Assembly: GCA_003531585.1 (NCBI GenBank)
Contig: DQFX01000031.1
Span: 54,079 to 118,078 of the forward strand
Reading direction: 5' to 3'
Origin: Oscillospiraceae bacterium
GTDB lineage: Bacteria; Bacillota; Clostridia; Oscillospirales; Ruminococcaceae
Length of the DNA stretch: 64,000 nt
Shown one piece after another: positions 53,880 to 62,537 of this stretch (position 1 is the first letter of the stretch; each line of letters begins with the position of its first letter). The notes under the pieces are model-generated. The model was given only the letters and a program-made list of their open reading frames with translations, had not been told where the DNA came from and made no database searches. Position numbers and translations under genes: made by a program.

Positions 53880-54458
53880 ATGTCAAAGGAAGAATGCAGG
53901 CGTTTTGAGAAGAAGCTTGCGTTTCATACGGCGCCGTCTCTACTTGGGATAAAGTGCGCGAGTCTTTTTACGCTGTCGCGCAGCGAGTTCGACATATGCG
54001 GAAACGCGCGCAGATTCAACCGCCGCGCCGCCGCGAGGGGACTGAAGATAAAGGTACTCCGCGAGGAGTGCTCCTGCGCGGGACGTTCGCTGATACTTGT
54101 CTACAGCCCGAAGCTGCTTGCGGCGAGGCTCAGCGCGCCGGAAAACCGCGAACTCCTGAGAGAGTACGGCTACACGGACGACCTGCCGCTTGACGAGTGC
54201 CTTGAGCGGCTCTCGGAGCGCACGAAGTGCGACGATTTCCCACACGAAATCGGAATTTTCCTTGGCTATCCTGCGGAGGACGTCCGGGGATTCGTGGAGA
54301 ATGGCGGCTGCAATTACAAGCTGTGCGGCTGCTGGAAAGTATATGGCAGCGTGGAGAGCGCCCGCCGGAAGTTCGCAGCCTACGACCGATGCAGGGAATA
54401 CCTCTGCGGCAGGCTGGAGCAGGGCGAGGACCTCTACCAGGCGCTGAAGATATCATAA
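53880..54458 (+). CDS. DUF3793 family protein
   Basis: 192 residues, soluble. The family core is clear: LAFHTAPSLLGIKCASLF near the start, FPHEIGIFLGYPAEDVRGF near 120-138 and NYKLCGCWKVYGSVESARR near 148-166. DUF3793 has no known function; its C-terminal Cys/Trp segment (CGCWKVYG) is conserved and it is typically next to a flavodoxin, as here. The frame is open to TTG 53808 but without a ribosome site; AAGGTGAG lies 5-9 bases before ATG 53880. Flavodoxin follows after 14 bases. Confidence 0.88.
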   Translation: MSKEECRRFEKKLAFHTAPSLLGIKCASLFTLSRSEFDICGNARRFNRRAAARGLKIKVLREECSCAGRSLILVYSPKLLAARLSAPENRELLREYGYTDDLPLDECLERLSERTKCDDFPHEIGIFLGYPAEDVRGFVENGGCNYKLCGCWKVYGSVESARRKFAAYDRCREYLCGRLEQGEDLYQALKIS

Positions 54459-54472
54459 GGAGGACAACTACT

Positions 54473-54880
54473 ATGAAAATTGCAGTTATTTATTGGAGCG
54501 GAACAGGCAACACAGAGGCTATGGCTTCCGCAGTCGCAGAGGGTGCTGGCGCTGAGCTTTACTCGGTTTCCCAGTTCTCCGGCGATGTTTCCGAATATGA
54601 CAGACTGGCGTTCGGCTGCCCGGCTATGGGCGCCGAGAACCTTGAAGAAGGCGAGTTCGAGCCGTTCTTTGAAGGAATCGAAAGCAAGCTCTCCGGCAAG
54701 AAGGTAGCGCTGTTCGGTTCCTATGGCTGGGGCGACGGCGAATGGATGCGCGAGTGGGCTGAGCGCGTCAGGAATGACGGCGCAGTTCTCGTTAATGACG
54801 AGGGTCTGATAGCCAACGAGACTCCCGACGACGCAGCCCTTGCCGACTGCAAGGCTCTCGGAGCCAAGCTTGCCGAATAA
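54473..54880 (+). CDS. Short-chain flavodoxin
   Basis: 135 residues. FMN phosphate loop WSGTGNTEAMA near 9-19, the 50s/60s loop GCPAMGAENLEEGEFEPFF and the 90s loop GSYGWGDGEWMREW are close to Megasphaera and Clostridium flavodoxins (FldA type). It carries electrons at low potential and usually replaces ferredoxin under iron lack. GGAGG precedes ATG 54473. Co-transcribed with DUF3793. Confidence 0.95.
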   Translation: MKIAVIYWSGTGNTEAMASAVAEGAGAELYSVSQFSGDVSEYDRLAFGCPAMGAENLEEGEFEPFFEGIESKLSGKKVALFGSYGWGDGEWMREWAERVRNDGAVLVNDEGLIANETPDDAALADCKALGAKLAE

Positions 54881-54938
54881 GCACAAAGTTTTGACCGTTC
54901 CCGAAGGATCAAATTATCTCCAAGCGTTTTCTAATTTT

Positions 54939-54972
54939 GCCATGCGCAGTAAAATGCGCATGGCTTTTTTTC
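54939..54972 (+). terminator. Intrinsic terminator of DUF3793-flavodoxin
   Basis: 10-bp stem GCCATGCGCA (54939-54948) / TGCGCATGGC (54955-54964) followed by eight T. Confidence 0.95.
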
Positions 54973-55023
54973 GCAAGTTTCACGGAACTGTCGATAATTG
55001 ACGCACGAAATTTTCCCCATTGC

Positions 55024-55052
55024 TTGACAAATCTCCCGCGCGGGGTTATACT
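55024..55052 (+). promoter_or_regulatory. SigA-type promoter of the P-type ATPase
   Basis: TTGACA 55024-55029, 17-base spacer, TATACT 55047-55052; GGAGG at 55066 and ATG at 55078 follow at normal distance. Confidence 0.85.
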
Positions 55053-55077
55053 ATATAAAACGAATGGAGGCGGTTCG

Positions 55078-57618
55078 ATGACGGATATTCAGAAGGGGCT
55101 TTCCCAGAGCGTAGCCGATGAGAAGATACGCCGCGGGGAATGCAACGGCAGCTTTTCGGTGAAGTCAAAGAGCGTCGGCAGGATCTTCGCGGACAATATT
55201 TTCACGCTGTTCAACCTGATAAATGTGATAATAGCCGTGCTGGTGGCTCTTGTCGGAGCCTACCGCAACATGCTTTTCATGGGGGTTATCCTCTGCAATA
55301 TAGCGATAGGAATATTCCAGGAGATACGCTCAAAGCGCATTATAGACAGGCTTTCCGTGATTTCGGCTCCGAAGGCTCATCTGCTGCGCGATGGGGAGGA
55401 AACGATCCTCCCGGTTTCGGACATTGTACCGGGGGACATCATGCTGCTTTCCGCGGGACGGCAGATATGCGCCGACGGAACCCTCGTTCAGGGGGCGCTT
55501 GACGTTGACGAGAGCCTTCTCACCGGCGAGAGCGAAACGGTGACGAAGCGCCCGGGTGACGTGCTGTATTCGGGCAGCTTTGTTGTGAGCGGCTCGGCGC
55601 GGGCGGAGGTCACGAAGGTAGGCGCGGAGGCTTACGCGAACAGCATATCGGCAAGCGCGAAGAAGCCGAAGAAGCGGCATTCCGAGATGATGAGCGCAAT
55701 CAACAGCATAATTTCGGTGATCTCGGTGTGCATACTTCCGTTTGCGCTGATACTGTTCACCAAAGCGCTTTTCGTTGCCCGGGAGGAGCTTCAGTACTGC
55801 GTGACGAGCACGGCGGCAGCGGTTATCGGAATGATACCGGAGGGTCTTGTGCTGCTCACCAGTATAGCGCTTGCGGTAAGTTCGATAAGGCTTGCAAAGC
55901 GGCAGACGCTGTGCCAGGATCTGTACTGCGTTGAGAGTCTCGCCCGCGTGGACGTCCTATGCCTTGACAAGACCGGAACGATAACCACGGGAAAAATGCA
56001 GGTCAGCGGCGTAAAGCTGCTTGATGAAGCGTATCCTGCGGAGTCGGCGCTTGCGGCGCTCGCCGGAGCGATGGGACCCGAAAACCAGACGATGGCGGCT
56101 ATTGCGGAGCGTTTCCCGGACGGTACGGGCGCGTGTCTAAAAAAGGAGCCGTTCTCCTCGGCGAGGAAGTGGAGCGGCGCCCAAGTTGAGGGCTTCGGGA
56201 CGCTGATACTCGGCGCGCCGAGCTTTGTTCTGCCTCCCGAGGAATACGCGGAGCTGAGCGGCGAGTGCAGTGAATATTCCGGGAAGGGTCAGCGGGTGCT
56301 GCTTCTGGCGCATTCTGAGGAGCCGCTGCCCGGAAAGGCGCTTCCGGGAGGGCTGTCTCCGAAGGCGCTGGTGATACTCTCGGACGAGATACGCGAGAGC
56401 GCACCGGAAACGCTGCATTATTTCCGCGAACAGGGGGTAACGCTGAAGGTCATCTCCGGCGACGATCCGGTGACGGTTTCAAATGTGGCGCTGAAAGCGG
56501 GGCTTCCGGACGCAGGAAAATACGTGGACGCTTCGCTGCTTTCCGATGAGGATATCCCGCAGGCGGCGAGTGAGTACGCGGTATTCGGCAGGGTGACTCC
56601 CGCCCGGAAGCTGGCGCTTGTTCAAGCGCTGAGAGCCGCAGGACATAAGGTCGCGATGACCGGAGACGGCGTAAACGATGTGCTCGCGCTCCGTGAGGCG
56701 GACTGCTCGGTCGCTATGCAGTCAGGAAGCGACGCGGCGCGCTGCGTTTCGCAGCTTGTCCTGCTGGATTCGGACTTTTCCTCGATGCCGCTCGCAGTGC
56801 AGGAGGGAAGGCGCTGTATTAACAATATCCAGAGGTCGGCGGCGCTTTTCCTTGTCAAGACGATATTCTCGTTCCTGCTGGCGTTTATGTTCATGTTTGC
56901 GGCGTCCGCGTATCCTTTCCAGCCGATACAGCTGACGCTGATAAGCGCGCTGTTTATCGGTGCGCCGTCGTTTCTGCTGGCGCTTGAGCCGAACCACGAC
57001 CGCGTGCAGGGAAGCTTCATTGCGAATGTGATGAAACGCGCTCTCCCCGGCGGACTTACCGTAGTGCTTGGAATAGGCGCGCTTCTGGTGCTCCAGAATG
57101 TGTTTTCTATCCCGCAGGAGCGGCTGTCCGTGATGGCTGTTTTCAATACGGCGGCGGTGTGCTTTGGTGTGCTTATCGGCGTGTGCCGGCCGTTCAGAAA
57201 GTGGCATACGGCTATGATTGCCGCTGTGGCTGCGGCTTTCTGCGCGGCTTCCTGGCTGTTTGGAGGGCTGTTCTACATTACTCCGCTCAACTGGCGGGAG
57301 TGGCTCTGCCTGGCGGTGATGATCCCGGCTTCGCTTGTGATTCTTTACGGACTCCGCCTGCTTCTCGGGAAGCTTCTTTCGAGGTGGTCGGGAGGATTCC
57401 CAGCGGCTTCGAGGCTGAAAAAAGCGGCGGCCGTGGCGGTGCTGTCGCTTTCGGCGGTGTACGCGCTTTGGTTCGGAACGGTTTTCACCGACCACATGTG
57501 CGTTGCATCCGGAGCCGAACCGATGTTCGCGCGCCAACAGCCCGACGGCTCCTGGCAGGGCGTGTTCTATAGAATAAATAACGGCACTGTCCTGATTTTC
57601 GGGCAGAAGGGCGAATAA
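55078..57618 (+). CDS. P-type cation-transporting ATPase
   Basis: 846 residues. Actuator motif LLTGESETV near 150, membrane helix M4 GMIPEGLVLL near 262, phosphorylation site CLDKTGTITTGKM near 300, hinge MTGDGVNDVLALREAD near 530. About ten membrane helices in two groups (residues 35-75 and 215-285, then 590-800). The M4 signature IPEGL resembles the Ca-type PEGLP but lacks the final Pro. There is no N-terminal metal-binding domain and no CPC motif, so it is not a heavy-metal type. The last 40 residues after the final helix are outside or periplasmic-like and unusual. The ion is not certain; Ca2+ or another light cation is inferred. Confidence 0.88.
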   Translation: MTDIQKGLSQSVADEKIRRGECNGSFSVKSKSVGRIFADNIFTLFNLINVIIAVLVALVGAYRNMLFMGVILCNIAIGIFQEIRSKRIIDRLSVISAPKAHLLRDGEETILPVSDIVPGDIMLLSAGRQICADGTLVQGALDVDESLLTGESETVTKRPGDVLYSGSFVVSGSARAEVTKVGAEAYANSISASAKKPKKRHSEMMSAINSIISVISVCILPFALILFTKALFVAREELQYCVTSTAAAVIGMIPEGLVLLTSIALAVSSIRLAKRQTLCQDLYCVESLARVDVLCLDKTGTITTGKMQVSGVKLLDEAYPAESALAALAGAMGPENQTMAAIAERFPDGTGACLKKEPFSSARKWSGAQVEGFGTLILGAPSFVLPPEEYAELSGECSEYSGKGQRVLLLAHSEEPLPGKALPGGLSPKALVILSDEIRESAPETLHYFREQGVTLKVISGDDPVTVSNVALKAGLPDAGKYVDASLLSDEDIPQAASEYAVFGRVTPARKLALVQALRAAGHKVAMTGDGVNDVLALREADCSVAMQSGSDAARCVSQLVLLDSDFSSMPLAVQEGRRCINNIQRSAALFLVKTIFSFLLAFMFMFAASAYPFQPIQLTLISALFIGAPSFLLALEPNHDRVQGSFIANVMKRALPGGLTVVLGIGALLVLQNVFSIPQERLSVMAVFNTAAVCFGVLIGVCRPFRKWHTAMIAAVAAAFCAASWLFGGLFYITPLNWREWLCLAVMIPASLVILYGLRLLLGKLLSRWSGGFPAASRLKKAAAVAVLSLSAVYALWFGTVFTDHMCVASGAEPMFARQQPDGSWQGVFYRINNGTVLIFGQKGE

Positions 57619-57620
57619 AA

Positions 57621-57655
57621 AAATACCGGAGCGAATAACTCCGGTATTTCTGTTT
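57621..57655. terminator. Bidirectional intrinsic terminator
   Basis: 11-bp stem AAATACCGGAG (57621-57631) / CTCCGGTATTT (57639-57649) between the convergent ATPase and TetR genes. Confidence 0.92.
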
Positions 57656-58322
57656 ATTTTGCTGATTGTTCCTTGATCTTATCAAGGATCTCGTTTGTCT
57701 TGAAATCCTTCGGGTTGTTTCCGGGAACGGGATTCGGCGTAGTCGTGTACATATTTCCGCTCTTGATAAGCGAGGTTATCAAGAGGAACTCAGTTCCGAT
57801 GCGGGACGTGATGTCCTTTTCGGGGAACATGCACATGTGAGTAGCACAAAGCGCGCTGATACCGTATGTATAAGTCCACATGTGCTGGAAAAGCACCTTG
57901 GATTCTTCCGTATTAAGACCGTAGTCGCGGCTGATAACCGATGTGCAGAGATCCTCGTATTCGCCGAGGTTTCCGAAGAAAGAGCCGGGATTTACAGGCT
58001 CATGGTTTTCGGTCATGAAAATGAGCTGGAACAGTTTCGGCTCAGTGATCGCGAACCGCACCATGCGTACGCCGGCTTCCTTGAAAGCAGGAGTGAAGTT
58101 GACGATTTCGCGGATATAGCTGTTGAACTTTTCGGTGGCAGCCTTACGAACCTCGCGGATAACCTCGTCCATGCTGTTGAAAACAGTGAAGATAGGACGC
58201 GCTGAGCTTCCCATCCACTCTCCGAGATTGCGTGTTGTTAAGTAATCTATGCCCTTTTTACTGACGAGATCGACTGCGGAGGCAACGATCTCCTCACGGG
58301 TGAATTTTGGCTTTGGCGGCAT
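57654..58322 (-). CDS. TetR/AcrR family transcriptional regulator
   Basis: 222 residues. The N-terminal helix-turn-helix FTREEIVASAVDLVSKKG then LTTRNLGEWMGSSARPIF is TetR-like, and residues 60-200 are a helical ligand/dimer domain with a WTYTYGISALCATHMCMF stretch (Cys-rich, near 150-170). No ligand can be named. AAGGAGG stands 7 bases before the ATG. Its promoter overlaps a 45-bp nested dyad, so self-regulation is likely; the facing ATPase gene has a separate promoter without that dyad. Confidence 0.88.
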   Translation of the reverse strand: MPPKPKFTREEIVASAVDLVSKKGIDYLTTRNLGEWMGSSARPIFTVFNSMDEVIREVRKAATEKFNSYIREIVNFTPAFKEAGVRMVRFAITEPKLFQLIFMTENHEPVNPGSFFGNLGEYEDLCTSVISRDYGLNTEESKVLFQHMWTYTYGISALCATHMCMFPEKDITSRIGTEFLLITSLIKSGNMYTTTPNPVPGNNPKDFKTNEILDKIKEQSAK

Positions 58323-58360
58323 TTTTTGACCTCCTTAACTGCATAGCAGTTATAATCCAG

Positions 58361-58424
58361 GTGATATAATCATCGCTGTGAGCGCTTCACAATTCATTAT
58401 ATCACAACTAGTATTTTTTGTCAA
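58361..58424 (-). promoter_or_regulatory. tetR promoter with nested operator
   Basis: On minus TTGACA (58424-58419), 17-base spacer, TATAAT (58401-58396). A perfect 10-bp inverted repeat GTGATATAAT (58361-58370) / ATTATATCAC (58396-58405) encloses TGTGA (58377-58381) / TCACA (58387-58391), almost concentric. A third palindrome, AACTGC-ATA-GCAGTT (58337-58351), lies between it and the ribosome site. Confidence 0.8.
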
Positions 58425-58452
58425 CTTAAATTTAAGGTAACTGTAAAATAAA

Positions 58453-59121
58453 TTAACACCGTGTGCCGTAAGCACGGAATTTGCAGGTTTCCTTGAGGTT
58501 GCAGTCCTCGCAGCTCCGGCGCTTCTTGTCCAGTTCGCCGCGGAACAGACCTATAACGCCGATGATGGTTTTCCTGGGTGTGAGCATATGAGTTGCCGTG
58601 CAGCATACGCCGATTTTTCTTACCGCGTCCACGGAAGCGATGAGCAGCGGAGCGCACTCAATTGGGAAATCGCCGTAGCCTGCGCCGTAGCACCATGTTG
58701 TAGCGTACCCGGGCATGTTGTTGATGATGTCCTGACGCGCCTCCTCGTTGACCTGCTCGACCATTGCATTTGCGAGTGCGTCGGTGATGAGCGCCTTCAT
58801 TGAGTCGGAAACGTCCAGCTTCTTCAGGAATCTGTCAGCCGAGGACGACAGCGTCGAGCAGACCACAGCCGCCTTGTCGCAGCCGCGGAGGTGCTCCGCG
58901 ATGTCGTGACCCTCAAGCTCGAAATCGCAGTCGGAGAGGAAAATCTCCCTGCCGCTTCGCTGGATATTGAACACACGCCAAACAAACTGCGGGCGCGCTT
59001 CTTTTAAAAGCTCCTGCTCGCACTGGTCGATGACCGCGCTGATCCTTTCGTCAGGCTCATGGGTGTAGCCCATGTAGCGGAGCGCTTCAGCACGGTTGAT
59101 CTGTGTAATTTCACTTGTCAC
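58453..59121 (-). CDS. MetH-type B12 activation domain protein
   Basis: 222 residues matching the stand-alone vitamin B12-dependent methionine synthase activation domain (Met_synt_B12): INRAEALRYMGYTHEPDERI, then CSTLSSSADRFLKKL and WCYGAGYGDFPIECAP. In MetH this domain binds SAM for reductive reactivation of cobalamin. A C-terminal cysteine cluster CEDCNLKETCKF...C is an addition seen in clostridial versions and may hold a metal or Fe-S cluster. It starts at GTG 59121, overlapping the end of metF by 11 bases, with AAAGGTGA inside metF. Confidence 0.85.
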   Translation of the reverse strand: MTSEITQINRAEALRYMGYTHEPDERISAVIDQCEQELLKEARPQFVWRVFNIQRSGREIFLSDCDFELEGHDIAEHLRGCDKAAVVCSTLSSSADRFLKKLDVSDSMKALITDALANAMVEQVNEEARQDIINNMPGYATTWCYGAGYGDFPIECAPLLIASVDAVRKIGVCCTATHMLTPRKTIIGVIGLFRGELDKKRRSCEDCNLKETCKFRAYGTRC

Positions 59122-59983
59122 AGCGTATCACCTTTTCTATGCTTTCAGTAATTTTTCTTGCAACGTAGGGGTTGTTCATTGTGTAGAGATGAATGCCGTC
59201 CACGCCGTGGGCAACAAGGTCGATTATCTGGTCGACTGCGTAGGCGATGCCTGCGTCGCGCATTGCTTCGGGGTTGTCGCCGTAGCGGTTTATCATCTTC
59301 GTGAACTTCACCGGAAGGCTCGCGCCGCACATTGAGACCATTCTCTGCACCGACTTTGCGTTAACGCAGGGCATGATACCTGCTTCAATAGGAACGTCGA
59401 TCCCGGCAATACGCGCCTTCTCAAGGAACTCGATAAAGCTCGAGTTATCGAAGAAAAGCTGCGAAATAAGGTGGGAAGCGCCTGCGTCCACCTTTTTCTT
59501 CAGATGGAGGATATCTTCGACCATCGACGAAGCCTCCGGGTGGACTTCCGGGTAGCAGCCGCCGGAGAACGACAGATTAGAACGCGGCTTCATGTATTCG
59601 ATGAGGTCGCTTGCGTGGAGGAATTCGTTCTTCGGGGGAAAATTCGGATTGATGTCGCCGCGGAGCGCGAGGACGTTTTCAATGCCGTTCGCCTCGAATT
59701 CCTTGATCTTCTCGTCAATGTCGGCATGCGTGGAGTTCACGCAGGTAAGGTGCGCGATGGACTCGGTGCCGAGATTCTCCTTGATGTGGCGGACAAGCTC
59801 GGTGGTGGTAGCTCCCGCGGCGGAACCGCCCGCGCCGTAGGTCACGCTTATGAAATCGGGGTGAAGGTCTCCAAGCTGATCAAGCGTGTCATAAATAACG
59901 GATACATCGGCGTCCTTCTTTGGGGGGAATACCTCAAAGGAGAACACGGTATGGCCGTTTTTGAACAGTTCAGGTATTTTCAT
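59111..59983 (-). CDS. metF: 5,10-Methylenetetrahydrofolate reductase
   Basis: 290 residues, FAD-dependent TIM barrel: FSFEVFPPKKDADVSV near 14-29, ISVTYGAGGSAAG near 60, HLTCVNSTHADI near 100, ALRGDINP near 130 and SQLFFDNSSF near 190. It makes methyl-THF for methionine synthesis. It is translationally coupled to the activation-domain gene, which points to a split methionine synthase elsewhere. The TSCPD gene is 20 bases upstream. Confidence 0.96.
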   Translation of the reverse strand: MKIPELFKNGHTVFSFEVFPPKKDADVSVIYDTLDQLGDLHPDFISVTYGAGGSAAGATTTELVRHIKENLGTESIAHLTCVNSTHADIDEKIKEFEANGIENVLALRGDINPNFPPKNEFLHASDLIEYMKPRSNLSFSGGCYPEVHPEASSMVEDILHLKKKVDAGASHLISQLFFDNSSFIEFLEKARIAGIDVPIEAGIMPCVNAKSVQRMVSMCGASLPVKFTKMINRYGDNPEAMRDAGIAYAVDQIIDLVAHGVDGIHLYTMNNPYVARKITESIEKVIRCDK

Positions 59984-60003
59984 AGATGTCTTGATGTCTC
60001 CGT

Positions 60004-60258
60004 TTATTTGTTTTCTTCCAGGAACTTTTTCAGCCCGGACGCTATCTGGTCGGGGCAGGAGGTCGGCTTGTTTCCGCAGGAGATGCCGTTGAGGCGCTCG
60101 ATTACGTCCTCCAGCTTCATTCCCTTGACGAGGGAGGCGATACCTTTGAGGTTGCCGTTGCAGCCGCCTACAACTTCGAGGTCTTTTACAACGCCGTTTT
60201 CGATATCAAATACCATTTTACGCGAACATACGCCGCGGGGATAGAATTCGTAAGTCAT
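60004..60258 (-). CDS. TSCPD-domain protein (TIGR03905 type)
   Basis: 84 residues. YEFYPRGVCSRKMVFDIENG at the start and the eponymous TSCPD near residue 66, with a GGCNGNLKGI segment near 31. The domain is related to a C-terminal part of some ribonucleotide reductases and probably binds a metal through its Cys residues. No function is established. A long-conserved small gene of Clostridia; here it lies in an operon with metF and malic enzyme. Confidence 0.88.
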   Translation of the reverse strand: MTYEFYPRGVCSRKMVFDIENGVVKDLEVVGGCNGNLKGIASLVKGMKLEDVIERLNGISCGNKPTSCPDQIASGLKKFLEENK

Positions 60259-60282
60259 GTTTTTTACACCGCCTGTATTTAA

Positions 60283-61446
60283 TTATTTGCCGCTCTTGAG
60301 CCATTCTGCCGCAACCGCGTCTGCGACTGCGCTGGCAACGGACTTGTCGAGCGCGCTGGGGATAATGTAGTCAACAGAGAGCTTGTCGTCGGTCACGAGA
60401 TCGGCGATAGCGTGAGCCGCAGCCAACTTCATGTCCTCGGTGATAGCCTTTGCGCGTACCTTGAGCGCTCCCTTGAACACGCCCGGGAATACCAGTACAT
60501 TGTTTATCTGGTTGGGGTAGTCGCTTCTGCCGGTGCCCACGATGTAGGCTCCGCTCTGCTTTGCGAGGTCATAGGTGATCTCAGGCTCGGGGTTAGCCAT
60601 CGGGAAGAGAATGGGCTTCTCCGCCATGGACTTCACCATCTCGGGAGTTACGAGGTTCGGCTTGGAAACGCCGACGAATACGTCCGCACCCCTGAGTGCG
60701 TCCGCGAGACCGCCCTTGATGTTCTTCTTGTTGCTCATCTGAGCCATCTCGGCGTGCGCGGGATTGTCGTAATGATCGTCGCGGTTGAGGATACCGCAGA
60801 GGTCTACCATAACGAGATTTCCAACGCCCAGCTTGAGCAGGAACTTGCCGATAGCGATACCCGCAGAGCCTGCGCCGTTGATAACTACAGTGACGTCCTC
60901 AAGTTTCTTTCCTGCGAGCTTTACGGCGTTGAGCATAGCCGCGCCGACAACTATCGCGGTACCGTGCTGGTCGTCGTGGAATACCGGAATATCCAGCTTT
61001 TCCTTGAGCTTTGCTTCGATCTCAAAGCAGCGGGGAGCGGAGATATCCTCAAGATTGATGCCGCCGAAGCTGTCGGAGATAAGCTCGATGGTGCGTACGA
61101 TCTCATCGGGATCCTTGCTTTTTATGCAGAGAGGGAACGCGTCCACTCCGCCGAATTCCTTGAACAGACAGCACTTGCCCTCCATAACGGGCATGCCTGC
61201 GAGTCCGCCGATGTCGCCGAGACCGAGCACGGCGGTGCCGTCGGTGATGACTGCAACGAGGTTGCTGCGGCGTGTGAGCTTGTAGGAAAGCTCCGGATCC
61301 TTTGCGATCTCAAGGCAGGGCTGTGCAACGCCGGGAGTGTACGCAAGGGAGAGATCCTCGCGGGTGTTGATAGGAGCGCGGGAGATGACCTCCAGCTTTC
61401 CGCCCCATTCGTAGTGCTTCTGTAGTGCTTTTTCTTTGATGTCCAT
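60283..61446 (-). CDS. NAD(P)-dependent malic enzyme
   Basis: 387 residues, the short bacterial type. The catalytic Tyr in SLAYTPGVAQPC near 36, metal and substrate residues in DGTAVLGLGDIGGLAGMPVMEGK near 70-92, FHDDQHGTAIVVGAA near 155 and the NAD loop VINGAGSAGIAIGKF near 190 are intact. Converts malate to pyruvate and CO2. GAGGGA precedes the ATG; it follows the PHP gene after 23 bases. Confidence 0.95.
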   Translation of the reverse strand: MDIKEKALQKHYEWGGKLEVISRAPINTREDLSLAYTPGVAQPCLEIAKDPELSYKLTRRSNLVAVITDGTAVLGLGDIGGLAGMPVMEGKCCLFKEFGGVDAFPLCIKSKDPDEIVRTIELISDSFGGINLEDISAPRCFEIEAKLKEKLDIPVFHDDQHGTAIVVGAAMLNAVKLAGKKLEDVTVVINGAGSAGIAIGKFLLKLGVGNLVMVDLCGILNRDDHYDNPAHAEMAQMSNKKNIKGGLADALRGADVFVGVSKPNLVTPEMVKSMAEKPILFPMANPEPEITYDLAKQSGAYIVGTGRSDYPNQINNVLVFPGVFKGALKVRAKAITEDMKLAAAHAIADLVTDDKLSVDYIIPSALDKSVASAVADAVAAEWLKSGK

Positions 61447-61469
61447 GTTGTTTCCCTCTTAAATATGTA

Positions 61470-62318
61470 TTATGCTTTACCCTTATGGGTGATTATCCTG
61501 TTGAGCGACTCGTCGGGAGTCGTGTTGGAACCTATCTGGATAGCGTAGTGATTGTAGAATCCGTGGAAGTCTGACCCACCGGTCACCAACAGACCGTTTG
61601 CGGCGGCGATGTCCTGGAGCTGCGCCCGGTACTGCTCGTCGGCGCTCTGGTGCCAGACCTCTACGCCGTCTATCTCGTGCCTGGAGGCAAGCTCCTCAAG
61701 CAGGGCGGTGCTGTCGTAGACCTTCGGGTGCGCCATTACCGAGATACCGCCGGAAGCGCGTATCAGCGTGGTAACGAAATGCACGTCCGGGTAGAAATCC
61801 GCCTCGGAAGCGACTTCATCGGCGCAGATACCCTCCTTCGCGTCGAAAATGGAGTCGTAAACGTCGCCGTAAAGCTCGGTGGTGTATCCGTAGTCCATCA
61901 GCGCGTGCATGATGTGGCATTTGTAGATTGCCTTGCTTCCTGCGGAGTAGCGCAGAATGCTCTCGAGCGTTATCGGGTATTTGTCGAGCACCTTGACCGC
62001 CATACGCTTTCCAAGCTCCATTCTGCCGGTGGAAGTACGCAGGCACAGCCCCTCGAGACGGTCGGGCTTTGCGGGCATGTAGCACAGGATATGTACTTTC
62101 TTTTTACGCTCGCTGTCGAACGCGGAGAATTCCACCGCCGGGATAACGTTCACGTTGTAGCGCTTTCCGAGCACTGCGGAGCGTGAAAGGGACGCAAGGC
62201 TGTCGTGATCGGTTATCGCAAGGCACCGGACGTCGTTCCTGTCAGCCTGGCGGATAACGTCGGATATACCGAGCGAGCCGTCGGAGATCGTTGTGTGGCA
62301 ATGCAGATCTGCTTTCAT
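61470..62318 (-). CDS. PHP-domain phosphoesterase (YciV/TrpH-like)
   Basis: 282 residues. The metal-binding motifs of the PHP family appear in order: ADLHCHTTISDGSL, AITDHDS, IPAVEFSAF, VMAHPKVYD and TGGSDFHG. The relatives remove 3'-phosphates from nucleoside 3',5'-bisphosphates or trim RNA 5' ends (RNase AM). The frame opens at 62384, but GAGGTGA lies 4 bases before ATG 62318. First gene of the five-gene operon that ends with the activation-domain gene. Confidence 0.9.
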   Translation of the reverse strand: MKADLHCHTTISDGSLGISDVIRQADRNDVRCLAITDHDSLASLSRSAVLGKRYNVNVIPAVEFSAFDSERKKKVHILCYMPAKPDRLEGLCLRTSTGRMELGKRMAVKVLDKYPITLESILRYSAGSKAIYKCHIMHALMDYGYTTELYGDVYDSIFDAKEGICADEVASEADFYPDVHFVTTLIRASGGISVMAHPKVYDSTALLEELASRHEIDGVEVWHQSADEQYRAQLQDIAAANGLLVTGGSDFHGFYNHYAIQIGSNTTPDESLNRIITHKGKA

Positions 62319-62396
62319 TAAGTCACCTCGTATTAACATCTCCCGGGGGATTCCGGGATCGGGATACGCTTTAGCCGAGTACATACGCTATTAAAT

Positions 62397-62425
62397 ATTA
62401 TACCACTTTCTGCGTTTTAATGCAA
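62397..62425 (-). promoter_or_regulatory. SigA-type promoter of the PHP-malic-metF operon
   Basis: On minus TTGCAT (62425-62420), 17-base spacer, TATAAT (62402-62397). Confidence 0.85.
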
Positions 62426-62483
62426 GTGTTTTTATGATAATTCAGCAAATTATCGTACAAAAGCGCGGAAAAGCTGCGGCAAG

Positions 62484-62512
62484 TTGACTTATCGTCCGAT
62501 GTGTGGTATACT
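62484..62512 (+). promoter_or_regulatory. SigA-type promoter of the hydrolase gene
   Basis: TTGACT 62484-62489, 17-base spacer, TATACT 62507-62512, back-to-back with the previous promoter. Confidence 0.85.
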
Positions 62513-62537
62513 TTTTATTACTAAAGGAGGTGCGGGC

